Assembly (NCBI RefSeq): GCF_003202285.1
Contig: NZ_MASW01000001.1
Location: 1,550,001 to 1,614,000, forward strand
Reading direction: 5' to 3'
DNA length: 64,000 bases
From: Prauserella muralis
GTDB taxonomy: Bacteria; Actinomycetota; Actinomycetes; Mycobacteriales; Pseudonocardiaceae
Below, piece by piece: positions 42,702-52,267 of the stretch. Within the stretch, counting starts at the first letter, position 1. The number at the start of each line of letters is the position of its first letter. Position numbers and translations under genes: made by a program. The notes below the pieces were generated by a model. That model made no database searches. It saw nothing but the letters and a program-made list of their open reading frames with translations, and was not told the origin of the DNA.

Positions 42702-43535
42702 ATGGGCATCCGCAAGTACAAGCCAACGACTCCGGGGCGCCGGGGCTCCTCGGTCTCCGATTTCGCGGAGATCACCCGGTCGACGCCGGAGAAGTCGCTG
42801 CTGCGCCCGCTGAGCAAGTCCGGCGGCCGCAACTCGTCCGGCAAGATCACCACCCGGCACAAGGGTGGCGGGCACAAGCGCGCCTACCGCGTCATCGACT
42901 TCCGTCGTCACGACAAGGACGGCGTGCCTGCCAAGGTCGCGCACATCGAGTACGACCCGAACCGCTCGGCGCGGATCGCGCTGTTGCACTACGCCGACGG
43001 CGAGAAGCGCTACATCATCGCGCCGGAGAAGCTCAAGCAGGGTGACCGGGTGGAGAACGGCCCGCGGGCCGACATCAAGCCGGGCAACAACCTGCCGCTG
43101 CGCAACATCCCGGTGGGCACCGTGATCCACGCGATCGAGCTCCGCCCCGGTGGCGGCGCGAAGATCGCGCGGTCGGCCGGCGCCCGCGTGCAGCTCGTCG
43201 CCAAGGACGGCCCGTACGCCCAGCTGCGGATGCCCTCGGGCGAGATCCGCAACGTGGACGTGCGTAACCGCGCCACCGTCGGCGAGGTCGGCAACTCCGA
43301 GCACTCCAACATCAACTGGGGCAAGGCGGGCCGCAACCGGTGGCGGGGCAAGCGCCCCACCGTCCGTGGTGTGGTCATGAACCCGGTCGACCACCCGCAC
43401 GGTGGTGGTGAGGGCAAGACGTCCGGTGGCCGTCACCCGGTGAACCCGAACGGCAAGCCGGAGGGCCGCACCCGCCGTCGCAAGCCGAGCGACCAGTTGA
43501 TCGTCCGCCGCCGGCGCACCGGCAAGAAGCGCTGA
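42702..43535 (+). CDS. rplB: 50S ribosomal protein L2
   Basis: 277 residues from ATG 42702. It binds 23S rRNA near the peptidyl transferase centre. The conserved [13 protein letters not shown] segment, with the key histidine, is present. Length is normal. Confidence 0.97.
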   Translation: MGIRKYKPTTPGRRGSSVSDFAEITRSTPEKSLLRPLSKSGGRNSSGKITTRHKGGGHKRAYRVIDFRRHDKDGVPAKVAHIEYDPNRSARIALLHYADGEKRYIIAPEKLKQGDRVENGPRADIKPGNNLPLRNIPVGTVIHAIELRPGGGAKIARSAGARVQLVAKDGPYAQLRMPSGEIRNVDVRNRATVGEVGNSEHSNINWGKAGRNRWRGKRPTVRGVVMNPVDHPHGGGEGKTSGGRHPVNPNGKPEGRTRRRKPSDQLIVRRRRTGKKR

Positions 43536-43553
43536 GCAGGGAGGTAGAAGCAC

Positions 43554-43835
43554 ATGCCGCGCAGCCTGAAAAAGGGCCCGTTCGTGGACGACCACCTGCT
43601 CAAGAAGGTGGACGCGCTCAACGAGTCGGGCAAGAAGACCGTGATCAAGACCTGGTCCCGCAGGTCCACGATCATCCCGGACATGCTCGGTCACACCATC
43701 GCGGTGCACGACGGCCGCAAGCACGTCCCGGTGTTCGTCACCGAGGCCATGGTGGGCCACAAGCTGGGCGAGTTCGCCCCGACGCGGACCTTCAAGGGCC
43801 ACGTCAAGGATGACCGCAAGTCGCGTCGCCGCTGA
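43554..43835 (+). CDS. rpsS: 30S ribosomal protein S19
   Basis: 93 residues from ATG 43554, after GGGAGG. Conserved features are [17 protein letters not shown] and the [12 protein letters not shown] end. It forms the 30S head with S13. Confidence 0.97.
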   Translation: MPRSLKKGPFVDDHLLKKVDALNESGKKTVIKTWSRRSTIIPDMLGHTIAVHDGRKHVPVFVTEAMVGHKLGEFAPTRTFKGHVKDDRKSRRR

Positions 43836-43863
43836 GCCGCGCACCGAGAAGAGGAACTAGACG

Positions 43864-44283
43864 ATGAACGCGCGTGAGAAGAGCGCAGCCGTGGAGGCCG
43901 AAGAGCTGCCCACGGCCTTCGCTCGGGCTCGCTTCGTCCGGGACTCGCCGAGCAAGGTGCGCCGGGTGATCGAGCTGATCAAGGGCCGTAACGCCAACGA
44001 GGCGCTGGCCGTGCTGCGGTTCTCCCCGCAGGCCGCCAGTGGCCCGGTGGCCAAGGTGCTCGCCAGCGCCATGGCCAACGCCGAGAACAACCTCGACCTG
44101 GACCCGGACACGCTCTGGGTCAAGAACGCCTACGCCGACGACGGCCCGACCCTGAAGCGCATCCGGCCGCGGGCCCAGGGCCGCGCGTACCGGATCCGGA
44201 AGCGGACGTCGCACATCACGGTCGAGGTGGAGTCCCGGCCGGAGGCGAAGACCAAGAGCAAGAAGAAGGCAGGTGGCCGGTAG
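43864..44283 (+). CDS. rplV: 50S ribosomal protein L22
   Basis: 139 residues from ATG 43864. The tunnel-lining loop lies in the [18 protein letters not shown] segment, with no obvious macrolide-resistance insertion. A basic C-terminal tail follows. Its stop overlaps rpsC (TAGTG). Confidence 0.97.
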   Translation: MNAREKSAAVEAEELPTAFARARFVRDSPSKVRRVIELIKGRNANEALAVLRFSPQAASGPVAKVLASAMANAENNLDLDPDTLWVKNAYADDGPTLKRIRPRAQGRAYRIRKRTSHITVEVESRPEAKTKSKKKAGGR

Positions 44284-45140
44284 TGGGCCAGAAGATCAAC
44301 CCGCACGGCTTCCGGCTCGGGATCACCACTGACTGGAAGTCGCGCTGGTACGCCGACAAGCAGTACTCGGAGTACGTGGCCGAGGACGTCAAGATCCGCA
44401 AGCTGCTGTCCACGGGCATGGAGCGGGCCGGCATCTCCAAGGTGGAGATCGAGCGCACCCGCGACCGGGTCCGTGTCGACATCCACACCGCCCGGCCGGG
44501 CATCGTCATCGGCCGCCGCGGCGCGGAGGCCGACCGGATCCGTGGCGCGCTGGAGAAGCTGACCGGCAAGCAGGTGCAGCTGAACATCCTCGAGGTCAAG
44601 AACCCCGAGGCCGACGCCCAGCTCGTCGCACAGGGCGTCGCCGAGCAGCTGTCCAACCGTGTCGCCTTCCGGCGTGCGATGCGCAAGGCGATCCAGACGT
44701 CGATGCGCTCGCCACAGGTCAAGGGCATCCGCGTGCAGTGCAGCGGCCGTCTCGGCGGTGCCGAGATGTCGCGCTCCGAGCACTACCGCGACGGTCGCGT
44801 CCCGCTGCACACGCTGCGGGCCGACATCGACTACGGCTTCTTCGAGGCTCGCACGACCTTCGGCCGCATCGGCGTGAAGGTCTGGATCTACAAGGGCGAC
44901 ATCGTCGGCGGGCTCAAGGGCAGGGCCGAGCGTGACGCGGCGGCCGCTGCCGAGCGCGCCCCGCGCCGTGAGCGTCCCTCGCGGCGCCGTTCCGGCGCGT
45001 CGGGCACCACGCCGACGTCGACCGAAGCCGGCCGGGCTGCCGCGGCGTCCCAGGGTGGCGCGCAGAGCGACACCGACGCCGCGACGAGCCAGGCCCCGCA
45101 GGTGGCGTCCCCGGACGCCGCAGAGAAAACGGAGGGCTGA
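44283..45140 (+). CDS. rpsC: 30S ribosomal protein S3
   Basis: 285 residues from GTG 44283. The KH domain has [15 protein letters not shown]. The core ends near residue 215, and an extension of about 70 Ala/Arg/Ser/Thr residues follows, as is usual in actinobacteria. It lies at the mRNA entry channel. rplP begins 3 nt after the stop. Confidence 0.97.
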   Translation: MGQKINPHGFRLGITTDWKSRWYADKQYSEYVAEDVKIRKLLSTGMERAGISKVEIERTRDRVRVDIHTARPGIVIGRRGAEADRIRGALEKLTGKQVQLNILEVKNPEADAQLVAQGVAEQLSNRVAFRRAMRKAIQTSMRSPQVKGIRVQCSGRLGGAEMSRSEHYRDGRVPLHTLRADIDYGFFEARTTFGRIGVKVWIYKGDIVGGLKGRAERDAAAAAERAPRRERPSRRRSGASGTTPTSTEAGRAAAASQGGAQSDTDAATSQAPQVASPDAAEKTEG

Positions 45141-45143
45141 CGC

Positions 45144-45563
45144 GTGCTCATCCCACGCAAGGTCAAGCACCGCAAGCAGCACTCGCCGAGCCGGTCGGGC
45201 GCCGCGAAGGGCGGCACGAAGGTCAACTTCGGTGAGTACGGCATCCAGGCGCTCGAGCACAGCTATGTGACGAACCGGCAGATCGAGTCCGCTCGTATCG
45301 CCATGACCCGGCACATCAAGCGTGGCGGCAAGATCTGGATCAACATCTTCCCGGACCGGCCGCTCACCAAGAAGCCCGCCGAGACCCGCATGGGTTCCGG
45401 CAAGGGCTCGCCCGAGTGGTGGGTCGCCAACGTCAAGCCCGGTCGCGTGATGTTCGAGATGAGCTTCCCGAACGAGGCGGTGGCTCGCGAGGCGCTGCGC
45501 CGTGCGATCCACAAGCTGCCGATGAAGTGCCGGATCGTGACCCGGGAAGGTAGTGAGTTCTGA
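45144..45563 (+). CDS. rplP: 50S ribosomal protein L16
   Basis: 139 residues from GTG 45144. It has [14 protein letters not shown] at the start and the [12 protein letters not shown] motif near the A site. Stop and rpmC start overlap (TGATG). Confidence 0.97.
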   Translation: MLIPRKVKHRKQHSPSRSGAAKGGTKVNFGEYGIQALEHSYVTNRQIESARIAMTRHIKRGGKIWINIFPDRPLTKKPAETRMGSGKGSPEWWVANVKPGRVMFEMSFPNEAVAREALRRAIHKLPMKCRIVTREGSEF

Positions 45564-45814
45564 TGGCGAAGGCTGCAGGAGTCGCGGCGTCGGAGCTTCG
45601 TGAGCTCACTGCGGAAGAGCTGGTGCTGCGCCTCAAGGAGGCCAAGGAGGAGCTGTTCAACCTCCGCTTCCAGATGGCGACCGGTCAGCTCGACAACAAC
45701 CGCAGGCTGCGCACGGTCCGCGCCGACATCGCGCGGATCTACACCGTGATGCGTGAGCGGGAGCTCGGGCTGTCCATCGCGCCCGAGGAGAACGAGAGTG
45801 AGGGTGCGGCATGA
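45563..45814 (+). CDS. rpmC: 50S ribosomal protein L29
   Basis: 83 residues from ATG 45563. The helical hairpin core carries [20 protein letters not shown], and an acidic C-terminal tail follows. It lies near the exit tunnel. Overlaps rpsQ by ATGA. Confidence 0.96.
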   Translation: MAKAAGVAASELRELTAEELVLRLKEAKEELFNLRFQMATGQLDNNRRLRTVRADIARIYTVMRERELGLSIAPEENESEGAA

Positions 45815-46092
45815 CGGAGCCGGCGCAGAAGAAGGAGTCGGGCCGCAACTACCGGAAGGTCCGCGAGGGCCTGGTCGTGTCCGACAAGATGAACAAGACG
45901 ATCGTGGTCGAGCTCGAGGACCGCAAGAAGCACCCGCTGTACGGCAAGGTCATGCGCTCCACCAAGAAGGTGAAGGCGCACGACGAGCAGAACACGGCCG
46001 GCGTGGGTGACCGGGTGCTGCTGATGGAGACCCGGCCGATGTCCGCCACCAAGCGCTGGCGGCTGGTCGAGATCCGCGAGAAGGCCAAGTGA
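45811..46092 (+). CDS. rpsQ: 30S ribosomal protein S17
   Basis: 93 residues from ATG 45811. It has the OB-fold signature [20 protein letters not shown]. It is the last gene before a 206-nt break in the operon; in M. tuberculosis unrelated genes interrupt the series at the same point. I see no gene in the break. Confidence 0.96.
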   Translation: MTEPAQKKESGRNYRKVREGLVVSDKMNKTIVVELEDRKKHPLYGKVMRSTKKVKAHDEQNTAGVGDRVLLMETRPMSATKRWRLVEIREKAK

Positions 46093-46298
46093 TGCGTTCG
46101 ACCCGCCCGCGGCGGTACGCGGCGGCGGCAGCAGGGCCGTTGCGTGGCTGGGCTTGTGCTGGAAGTCGCAGCGCAGGCTCTGGTGACGCCGACGTGTGTG
46201 TCGAACGCAAGGCACAGTAAGCAGGGGCCCGTTCAGGGCTCCCTTCGTTCCGCCAGGCTCGGCGACGCCGAGAACCGGCGCGACATACAGGAGTTGAC

Positions 46299-46667
46299 GT
46301 GATCCAGCAGGAGTCGCGACTACGAGTCGCCGACAACACGGGTGCCAAGGAGATCCTGACCATCCGCGTGCTCGGTGGCTCGGGGCGGCGCTACGCGGGC
46401 ATCGGCGACATCATCGTCGCCACCGTCAAGGACGCCATCCCGGGCGCCAATGTGAAGCGGGGTGACGTGGTCAAGGCCGTCGTCGTCCGCACGGTTAAGG
46501 AGAAGCGTCGCCCCGACGGCTCCTACATCCGCTTCGACGAGAACGCCGCGGTGCTCATCAAGAACGACAACGAGCCGCGAGGCACCCGCATCTTCGGTCC
46601 GGTCGGTCGCGAGCTCCGCGACCGGAAGTTCATGAAGATCATCTCGCTCGCGCCGGAGGTGCTCTGA
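46299..46667 (+). CDS. rplN: 50S ribosomal protein L14
   Basis: 122 residues from GTG 46299, after CAGGAG. The family starts [19 protein letters not shown], and the match here is exact in form. It begins the spc part of the cluster, possibly from a promoter in the preceding gap. rplX follows with no spacer. Confidence 0.97.
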   Translation: MIQQESRLRVADNTGAKEILTIRVLGGSGRRYAGIGDIIVATVKDAIPGANVKRGDVVKAVVVRTVKEKRRPDGSYIRFDENAAVLIKNDNEPRGTRIFGPVGRELRDRKFMKIISLAPEVL

Positions 46668-46982
46668 ATGAAGGTGAAGAAGGGGGACACCGTCCTCGTC
46701 ATCGCCGGTAAGGACAAGGGCGCCAAGGGCAAGGTCATCCAGGCCTACCCGGACCGCCAGCGGGTCCTGGTCGAGGGTGTGAACCGGATCAAGAAGCACA
46801 CGCGCATCACGCAGACGCAGCGTGGCGCCCAGTCCGGCGGCATCATCACCCAGGAGGCGCCCATCCACGTGTCGAACGTGATGGTCGTGGACTCCGACGG
46901 CAAGCCGACTCGCGTCGGCTACCGCATCGGCGAGGACGGCAAGAAGGTTCGTATCTCGCGGAGGACGGGCAAGGACATCTGA
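46668..46982 (+). CDS. rplX: 50S ribosomal protein L24
   Basis: 104 residues from ATG 46668. A KOW motif ([21 protein letters not shown]) is at the N-terminus. It is an assembly initiator of the 50S subunit. Stop overlaps the rplE start. Confidence 0.97.
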   Translation: MKVKKGDTVLVIAGKDKGAKGKVIQAYPDRQRVLVEGVNRIKKHTRITQTQRGAQSGGIITQEAPIHVSNVMVVDSDGKPTRVGYRIGEDGKKVRISRRTGKDI

Positions 46983-47551
46983 TGACGACCGCAGAGACGA
47001 CGTACGCGGGCCCGCGGCTGAGGGCCCGGTACCGCGACGAGATCAAGGCCGAACTGCGCGAGGAGTTCAGCTACGCCAACCCGCACCAGATTCCCGGTGT
47101 GGTCAAGGTCGTGGTGAACATGGGCGTCGGCGACGCCGCTCGGGACAGCAAGCTGATCGAGGGTGCCATTCGGGACCTCGCCGCCATCACCGGGCAGAAG
47201 CCCGAGGTGCGCAGGGCGCGCAAGTCCATCGCTCAGTTCAAGCTGCGCGAGGGCCAGCCGATCGGTGCACGCGTGACGCTGCGCGGCGACCGCATGTGGG
47301 AGTTCCTGGACCGGCTGCTGACCATCGCGCTGCCGCGCATCCGTGACTTCCGTGGCCTGTCGCCGAGGCAGTTCGACGGCAACGGCAACTACACGTTCGG
47401 GCTGACCGAGCAGTCGATGTTCCACGAGATCGACCCCGACTCCATCGACCGCCCTCGCGGCATGGACGTCACGGTGGTCACGACCGCCACGAACGACGAC
47501 GAGGGCCGCGCGCTGCTTCGCAAGCTCGGCTTCCCGTTCAAGGAGAACTGA
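46982..47551 (+). CDS. rplE: 50S ribosomal protein L5
   Basis: 189 residues from ATG 46982. It has [14 protein letters not shown] and the [20 protein letters not shown] segment that contacts 5S rRNA. rpsZ follows after 4 nt. Confidence 0.97.
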   Translation: MTTAETTYAGPRLRARYRDEIKAELREEFSYANPHQIPGVVKVVVNMGVGDAARDSKLIEGAIRDLAAITGQKPEVRRARKSIAQFKLREGQPIGARVTLRGDRMWEFLDRLLTIALPRIRDFRGLSPRQFDGNGNYTFGLTEQSMFHEIDPDSIDRPRGMDVTVVTTATNDDEGRALLRKLGFPFKEN

Positions 47552-47555
47552 GCAG

Positions 47556-47741
47556 ATGGCCAAGAAAGCTCTGATCGCCAAGGCCGCCCGTAAGCCGAAG
47601 TTCAAGGTCCGCGCCTACACCCGGTGCCAGCGCTGCGGCAGGCCGCACTCGGTGTACCGCAAGTTCGGCCTGTGCCGGATCTGCCTGCGGGAGATGGCGC
47701 ACGCGGGCCAGCTTCCGGGCGTGAACAAGTCCAGCTGGTGA
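47556..47741 (+). CDS. rpsZ: 30S ribosomal protein S14, zinc-binding type Z
   Basis: 61 residues from ATG 47556. Two CxxC pairs, CQRC and CRIC, make this the zinc form. It is the short S14 type that lies in the spc operon of actinobacteria. A 77-nt gap precedes rpsH. Confidence 0.96.
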   Translation: MAKKALIAKAARKPKFKVRAYTRCQRCGRPHSVYRKFGLCRICLREMAHAGQLPGVNKSSW

Positions 47742-47818
47742 AGGCTTTTTACCACCCCCACTTCGCCACAGGCCCCGCCTCCGCGGGGAACCAGGGCGAG
47801 AAAGGTTGACAGGTCACC

Positions 47819-48217
47819 ATGACGATGACCGACCCGATCGCAGACTTCCTGACACGTCTGCGCAACGCGAACTCGGCGTACCACGACGAGGTCGTGCTTC
47901 CTCACTCCAAGATCAAGGCGAACATCGCCGAGATCCTCAAGCGTGAGGGCTACATCGCGAGCTACCGCACCGAGCCGGGCGAGAAGCACAAGAACCTCGT
48001 CGTCGAGCTCAAGTTCGGCCCGAACCGAGAGCGCAGCATCGCCGGCCTGCGCCGGGTGTCGAAGCCGGGACTGCGGGTGTACGCGAAGTCGACGAACCTG
48101 CCCAACGTCCTTGGCGGCCTTGGCGTCGCGATCATCTCGACGTCCTCGGGCCTGCAGACCGACCGGCAGTGCAAGCGCAATGGCGTGGGCGGCGAAGTCC
48201 TCGCCTACGTCTGGTGA
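47819..48217 (+). CDS. rpsH: 30S ribosomal protein S8
   Basis: 132 residues from ATG 47819; ATG 47825 is also possible but the longer [10 protein letters not shown] form is usual. It ends with the conserved [10 protein letters not shown]8 organises the 30S platform and in E. coli represses the spc operon. Confidence 0.96.
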   Translation: MTMTDPIADFLTRLRNANSAYHDEVVLPHSKIKANIAEILKREGYIASYRTEPGEKHKNLVVELKFGPNRERSIAGLRRVSKPGLRVYAKSTNLPNVLGGLGVAIISTSSGLQTDRQCKRNGVGGEVLAYVW

Positions 48218-48233
48218 GGAAGGGGGACTGGCC

Positions 48234-48773
48234 ATGTCACGCATCGGAAAGCTGCCGATCACCGTCCCCTCCGGGGTCGAGGTGACCATCGACGGGCAGC
48301 ACGTCACGGTCAAGGGGCCCAAGGGCACCCTCGAGCACACGGTTCCCGAGCCCATCACGGTGGAGCGCGGCGAGGACGGCGTCATCGAGGTGAAGCGTCC
48401 GGACGACGAGCGGGAGAGCCGCTCGCTGCACGGGCTGACCCGCACCCTGGTGAACAACCTCGTCGTGGGTGTCACCGAGGGCTACGAGAAGAAGATGGAG
48501 ATCCACGGGGTCGGCTACCGCGTGCAGGCGAAGGGTTCCGACCTGGAGTTCGCGCTCGGCTACAGCCACCCGGTGACGATCAAAGCTCCCGACGGCATCA
48601 CCTTCAAGGTGGAGAGCCCCACGCGGTTCTCGGTGTCCGGCATCGACAAGCAGAGGGTCGGCCAGACCGCCGCGGTCATCCGCAAGCTGCGCCGTCCGGA
48701 CCCGTACAAGGGCAAGGGCCTGCGCTACGAGGGCGAGCGTATCCGTCGCAAGGTCGGAAAGACGGGTAAGTGA
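48234..48773 (+). CDS. rplF: 50S ribosomal protein L6
   Basis: 179 residues from ATG 48234, preceded by AGGAAGGGGGA. It has [16 protein letters not shown] at the start and [16 protein letters not shown] at the end. It lies at the base of the GTPase centre. Confidence 0.97.
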   Translation: MSRIGKLPITVPSGVEVTIDGQHVTVKGPKGTLEHTVPEPITVERGEDGVIEVKRPDDERESRSLHGLTRTLVNNLVVGVTEGYEKKMEIHGVGYRVQAKGSDLEFALGYSHPVTIKAPDGITFKVESPTRFSVSGIDKQRVGQTAAVIRKLRRPDPYKGKGLRYEGERIRRKVGKTGK

Positions 48774-48775
48774 TC

Positions 48776-49174
48776 ATGAGCGAAGCGGTTACCAAGCGCA
48801 AGCCGATCGGCAAGGACATCTCCACCCGGCGTCGCGCCGCGAAGGTCCGTCGGCACAACCGGCTGCGCAAGAAGATCAGCGGCACCTCGCAGCGGCCGAG
48901 GATGTCGGTGAAGCGGTCCACGCGGCACATCGTCGTTCAGCTGATCGACGACCTCGCGGGGCACACCCTGGCGTCGGCGTCCAGCCTGGAGGCGGACGTG
49001 CGGACGATGGAGGGCGACAAGAAGGCCAAGGCCGCCAAGGTCGGCGAGCTGGTCGCGGCCCGCGCCAAGAACGCGGGCATCTCCAGTGTGGTCTTCGACC
49101 GGGGTGGCAACGCCTACCACGGCCGGATCGCCGCGCTGGCCGACGCCGCCCGCGAGGCGGGGTTGGAGTTCTAG
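48776..49174 (+). CDS. rplR: 50S ribosomal protein L18
   Basis: 132 residues from ATG 48776; an in-frame GTG at 48770 overlaps the rplF stop and could also serve. L18 binds 5S rRNA; the [23 protein letters not shown] end is conserved. Confidence 0.96.
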   Translation: MSEAVTKRKPIGKDISTRRRAAKVRRHNRLRKKISGTSQRPRMSVKRSTRHIVVQLIDDLAGHTLASASSLEADVRTMEGDKKAKAAKVGELVAARAKNAGISSVVFDRGGNAYHGRIAALADAAREAGLEF

Positions 49175-49210
49175 GACAGTGAACATTCTCGAGAACGGAA
49201 GGAACGCCTG

Positions 49211-49846
49211 ATGCCGGGACGTACGCGGCAATCCGGCGGCCAGGGCGGACCGGGCGGCGACCGCGAGCGCGGTGGCGGCCGGGACCGCAGGGACCGTCGT
49301 GACGGTGGCCGTGGCGGGGCGGCCCAGGACAAGACCCCGCACCTCGAGCGCGTCGTAGCGATCAACCGCGTGGCCAAGGTCGTCAAGGGTGGTCGTCGCT
49401 TCAGCTTCACCGCGCTGGTCGTCGTCGGTGACGGCGACGGGCAGGTCGGCGTCGGCTATGGCAAGGCCAAGGAGGTGCCCGCGGCGATCGCCAAGGGCGT
49501 CGAGGAGGCGAAGAAGAACTTCTTCCGCGTGCCTCGGATCGCAGGCACCATCCCGCACCCGGTCCAGGGTGAGGAGGCTGCCGGTGTGGTGCTGCTGCGC
49601 CCGGCCAGCCCCGGTACCGGTGTCATCGCCGGTGGCCCGGTCCGTGCCGTGCTGGAGTGCGCGGGTGTGCACGATGTGCTGTCCAAGTCGCTCGGCAGCG
49701 ACAACGCGATCAACATCGTGCACGCGACCGTGCGGGCACTGAAGGACCTGCAGCGCCCCGAGGAGGTCGCGGCCCGCCGTGGCCTGCCCCTCGAGGACGT
49801 GGCTCCGGCCCGGATGCTGCGGCAGCGTGCCGGCCAGGGGGTGTGA
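49211..49846 (+). CDS. rpsE: 30S ribosomal protein S5
   Basis: 211 residues from ATG 49211. A Gly/Arg-rich leader (about 1-40) precedes the double-stranded-RNA-binding fold, with [18 protein letters not shown] and [13 protein letters not shown]. It helps decoding fidelity. Confidence 0.97.
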   Translation: MPGRTRQSGGQGGPGGDRERGGGRDRRDRRDGGRGGAAQDKTPHLERVVAINRVAKVVKGGRRFSFTALVVVGDGDGQVGVGYGKAKEVPAAIAKGVEEAKKNFFRVPRIAGTIPHPVQGEEAAGVVLLRPASPGTGVIAGGPVRAVLECAGVHDVLSKSLGSDNAINIVHATVRALKDLQRPEEVAARRGLPLEDVAPARMLRQRAGQGV

Positions 49847-49847
49847 C

Positions 49848-50030
49848 ATGGCTCAGCTGAAGGTCACCCAGGTCCGGAGCATGATCGGCACCAAGCAGAA
49901 CCACCGGGCCTCGCTGCGGACCCTCGGGCTGCGCAAGATCCGCCAGTCCGTGGTGCGTGAGGACACGCCGCAGGTGCGTGGCCTGATCCACACGGTGCGG
50001 CACCTGGTGGAAGTCGAGGAGGTCAAGTAA
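49848..50030 (+). CDS. rpmD: 50S ribosomal protein L30
   Basis: 60 residues from ATG 49848, one base after the rpsE stop. It has [16 protein letters not shown]. Its stop overlaps rplO (TAATG). Confidence 0.96.
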   Translation: MAQLKVTQVRSMIGTKQNHRASLRTLGLRKIRQSVVREDTPQVRGLIHTVRHLVEVEEVK

Positions 50031-50473
50031 TGGCCATCAAGATCCACCATCTGCGGCCCGCCCCCGGTTCGAAGCAGGACAAGATCCGGGTCGGCCGTGG
50101 TGAGGGTTCGAAGGGCAAGACCGCGGGCCGCGGCACGAAGGGCACCAAGGCCCGCAAGAACGTGCCCGCCGGCTTCGAGGGTGGGCAGATGCCCATCCAC
50201 ATGCGGCTGCCGAAGCTGCGTGGCTTCAAGAACCGCTTCCGCACCGAGTACCAGCCGGTGAACGTGGGCGACATCGCCCGCGTGTTCGCCGACGGCGGAC
50301 AGGTCGGCAAGGACGAGCTCGTCGCCCGCGGCCTGGTCCGCAAGGGCAAGCTCGTGAAGGTGCTGGGCAACGGCGACGTCGAGGGCGTCAAGCTGGACGT
50401 CACCGCCGACGCCTTCTCGGCAAGTGCGAAGGAGAAGCTCGAAGCCGCGGGTGGCTCCGCCACCACGCTCTGA
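50030..50473 (+). CDS. rplO: 50S ribosomal protein L15
   Basis: 147 residues from ATG 50030. It has the Gly/Lys/Arg-rich start ([20 protein letters not shown]) and the normal fold after. It ends the spc series before a strong terminator; secY, which often follows directly, is 1.8 kb away here. Confidence 0.97.
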   Translation: MAIKIHHLRPAPGSKQDKIRVGRGEGSKGKTAGRGTKGTKARKNVPAGFEGGQMPIHMRLPKLRGFKNRFRTEYQPVNVGDIARVFADGGQVGKDELVARGLVRKGKLVKVLGNGDVEGVKLDVTADAFSASAKEKLEAAGGSATTL

Positions 50474-50491
50474 GCGCGATACCGAACGACC

Positions 50492-50531
50492 AACGGCCCG
50501 CCCGGTTCCCAGCGAACCCGGCGGGCCGTTG
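50492..50531 (+). terminator. Terminator after rplO
   Basis: A 17-bp stem with one mismatch, 50492-50508 with 50514-50530, and a CCAGC loop. It separates the spc operon from the secreted-protein pair. Confidence 0.85.
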
Positions 50532-50553
50532 CCGTCTGCCCCCTCCCCAAACC

Positions 50554-50648
50554 GCGTTTAGCGGGCTAACTGCACTTCTCCCCGCCCGCCTGGACCGCGT
50601 TTAGCGGGCTAACTGCACTCCGGGGACCGCATTCTGCCCGCGAAACGC
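50554..50648. repeat. Palindromic repeat cluster R4 (three units)
   Basis: Units at 50554-50576 and 50597-50619 are identical over 23 nt and 43 nt apart. The third, 50629-50648, has the CTGCCCGCGAAACG form. They lie between the rplO terminator and the crystallin-like gene. Confidence 0.88.
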
Positions 50649-50853
50649 GGCGGGCGGTTCTCCCCGGCGGACGTCTCCGGTGCAGACCGGGGGCCGAGTT
50701 CACTCGACTGGCCCCGGCTGATCGGAGGGTCCGCGAGATACGTCGGTGGGTTACCGCGGAGTTGGTCTGGACCTCTATGGCTGCGTTTCGGGACAGTCGA
50801 CGTGCCGACTGAACCGATTCCGCAGCGGGCTTCGCCTGCGGGGAGGAGATCGA
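50649..50853 (+). promoter_or_regulatory. Upstream region of the secreted-protein pair
   Basis: About 205 nt without a gene. A weak promoter is TTACCG, 17 nt, TCTATG ahead of 50780. A CCGCAG/CTGCGG hairpin (about 50820-50841) sits just before the GGGGAGGAG ribosome site. No clear operator was seen. Confidence 0.35.
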
Positions 50854-51366
50854 ATGGCACCCATCCGAACCGACGCCCGGCGGCACAGACGAGGCGCCGC
50901 CGTGGCCGTCTCTGCCGCATTCGGCGCACTTGTCGCGTTGCCACTCACTGCGGCGCCCGCGGGCGCGACACAGACCGAGGAGCACTGCGTCTACTCAGCG
51001 GCAACGGGCGACCACACCTGTTACCCGACGCGGGCCGAGGCTCAGTCCCGCGCTCAGGACCAGGGCAGCGACGTCGCCCGCGCCTCGGGCGAGGTGATCG
51101 GCGCCGTCGTGTTCGAGGACGAGAACTACGGCGGATCCTCGCTCACCATCACGGTTCCCGAGCCGTGCCCGAAGAACGACAAGGTCGACTTCTGGCTCGA
51201 CCTCGGTGACGACTGGAAGAACCGAATCTCGTCGGTGCAGGCGTGGTCCTCGTGCTGGGTCTGGCTCTACCCAGGGTCCGGCGACCGGGCCGGGCCCTAC
51301 AAAGACAACCATTCGACCGTGGGCGGCCACATCAACGACCGCACCGTGACCGTGGGCCTGAGCTGA
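50854..51366 (+). CDS. Secreted beta/gamma-crystallin-like protein (I36 inhibitor-like)
   Basis: 170 residues from ATG 50854, after GGGAGGAG. A basic start and hydrophobic stretch lead to signal cleavage at APAGA near residue 39. The mature part has four cysteines (45, 56, 105, 134). Residues about 84-168 hold one beta/gamma-crystallin unit: VFEDENYGGSSLTI, then DDWKNRISSVQAW, whose NRISS part resembles the calcium-binding motif. The same fold occurs in the Streptomyces metalloprotease inhibitor (family I36). It is 15 nt upstream of an aerolysin-like secreted gene, so the two are probably made together. Function is inferred from fold only. Confidence 0.8.
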   Translation: MAPIRTDARRHRRGAAVAVSAAFGALVALPLTAAPAGATQTEEHCVYSAATGDHTCYPTRAEAQSRAQDQGSDVARASGEVIGAVVFEDENYGGSSLTITVPEPCPKNDKVDFWLDLGDDWKNRISSVQAWSSCWVWLYPGSGDRAGPYKDNHSTVGGHINDRTVTVGLS

Positions 51367-51381
51367 GAGGAGACGAGCGAC

Positions 51382-51975
51382 ATGCGACGTGGCACGCGAA
51401 TGGCAGCGGTGCTCACCGGCGCGGCGGCGATCGTGGGTGCGCTGGCGATGCCGGGTGTGGCGTCAGCCGCCGACGAGCCGACCGTCCGCCAGCTGCTGGA
51501 AGAGTGCGAGCAGGGCAGAACGGACGTGTGTGAGTTTCATCCGTCCGGTTCGCCCGAGGTCTACCGCGGGTCGTACGAGCTGGCAGGTGGCGCGCAGAAC
51601 TGCTCTGAGGGGACGTCGACCAGGGTCATCCGCTGGGAGTCGTCGCAGACCACGACCAACTCGGTGGGCGTCACCATCAGCGCGGGTGTGACGCTGGGCG
51701 AGGTCTTCGAGGCCGGCTACGAGGCCAGCTTCAGCCAGGAGTGGAGCTGGACCACCACGAAGGCCGACGAGATCCGGCATGAGCTGGGTCCGCACCAGGC
51801 GGTGGACATCTTCGCGGCGCCGATGCGCGAGCGCGTGACCGGCACGTACGAGATGCACTTCGGCGATCCCTACTACGGCCACTACTACTGGTACGTGCAC
51901 GACGTGGTCGTGGACGGCCCGGCGTCACAGCCGGCCTGGGACGTCAAGGTCGAGTCCACCACCCCCGACTGCTGA
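51382..51975 (+). CDS. Secreted aerolysin/ETX-MTX2-like small protein
   Basis: 197 residues from ATG 51382, after GAGAGGAGACGAG. The signal peptide ends at VASA near residue 29. After a short helical head, residues 85-130 show alternating Ser/Thr and hydrophobic positions (SSQTTTNSVGVTISAGV, then YEASFSQEWSWTTTKAD). This is the look of the membrane-inserting beta-hairpin in aerolysin-fold toxins. The end, RVTGTYEMHF and a Tyr-rich YYGHYYWYV, is beta-rich. Related secreted proteins of unknown role are common in Streptomyces. Whether it forms pores is not shown. Cys50, Cys74 and the final Cys197 could form disulfides. Confidence 0.65.
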   Translation: MRRGTRMAAVLTGAAAIVGALAMPGVASAADEPTVRQLLEECEQGRTDVCEFHPSGSPEVYRGSYELAGGAQNCSEGTSTRVIRWESSQTTTNSVGVTISAGVTLGEVFEAGYEASFSQEWSWTTTKADEIRHELGPHQAVDIFAAPMRERVTGTYEMHFGDPYYGHYYWYVHDVVVDGPASQPAWDVKVESTTPDC

Positions 51976-51985
51976 CGCCCCCCCG

Positions 51986-52054
51986 TACTGCAATTGGCCC
52001 GCGAAACGCGTTCTGCCGGCCTCGGCGCGGTGCGTTTCGCGGGCTAACTGCACT
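51986..52054. repeat. Palindromic repeat cluster R5 (two units)
   Basis: Units at 51987-52009 (an unusual AATTGG left arm) and 52030-52054 (GTGCGTTTCG arm, GGGC core, TAACTGCACT end), in opposite core orientation. They lie 11 nt after the aerolysin-like stop. The rest of the 290-nt gap to secY holds a possible -10 TAGAGT near 52126. Confidence 0.82.
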
Positions 52055-52267
52055 GTGGCGGCGTGGCGGTCGGAGCCGGGACAGCGGAACAGTGCACTAC
52101 GTGAGGTCGCCCCGGGAGGGGCTGTTAGAGTCGACGTCACGCTTCGGGACACCTATGCCCCGAAGCGCTCCTGGCTTGCCCGCCAGCGACAGTGTGCCCT
52201 GCCGGTCCCCATGCCGGCCAAAGCCGATCGTCGGTCGACCACCGACGACGCCGAGGAGGTCCCCCGC

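Noticed and set aside
46093-46298. A gene in the rpsQ-rplN gap
   Set aside because: No frame has both a plausible start and coding-type composition. I see only weak GC hairpins.
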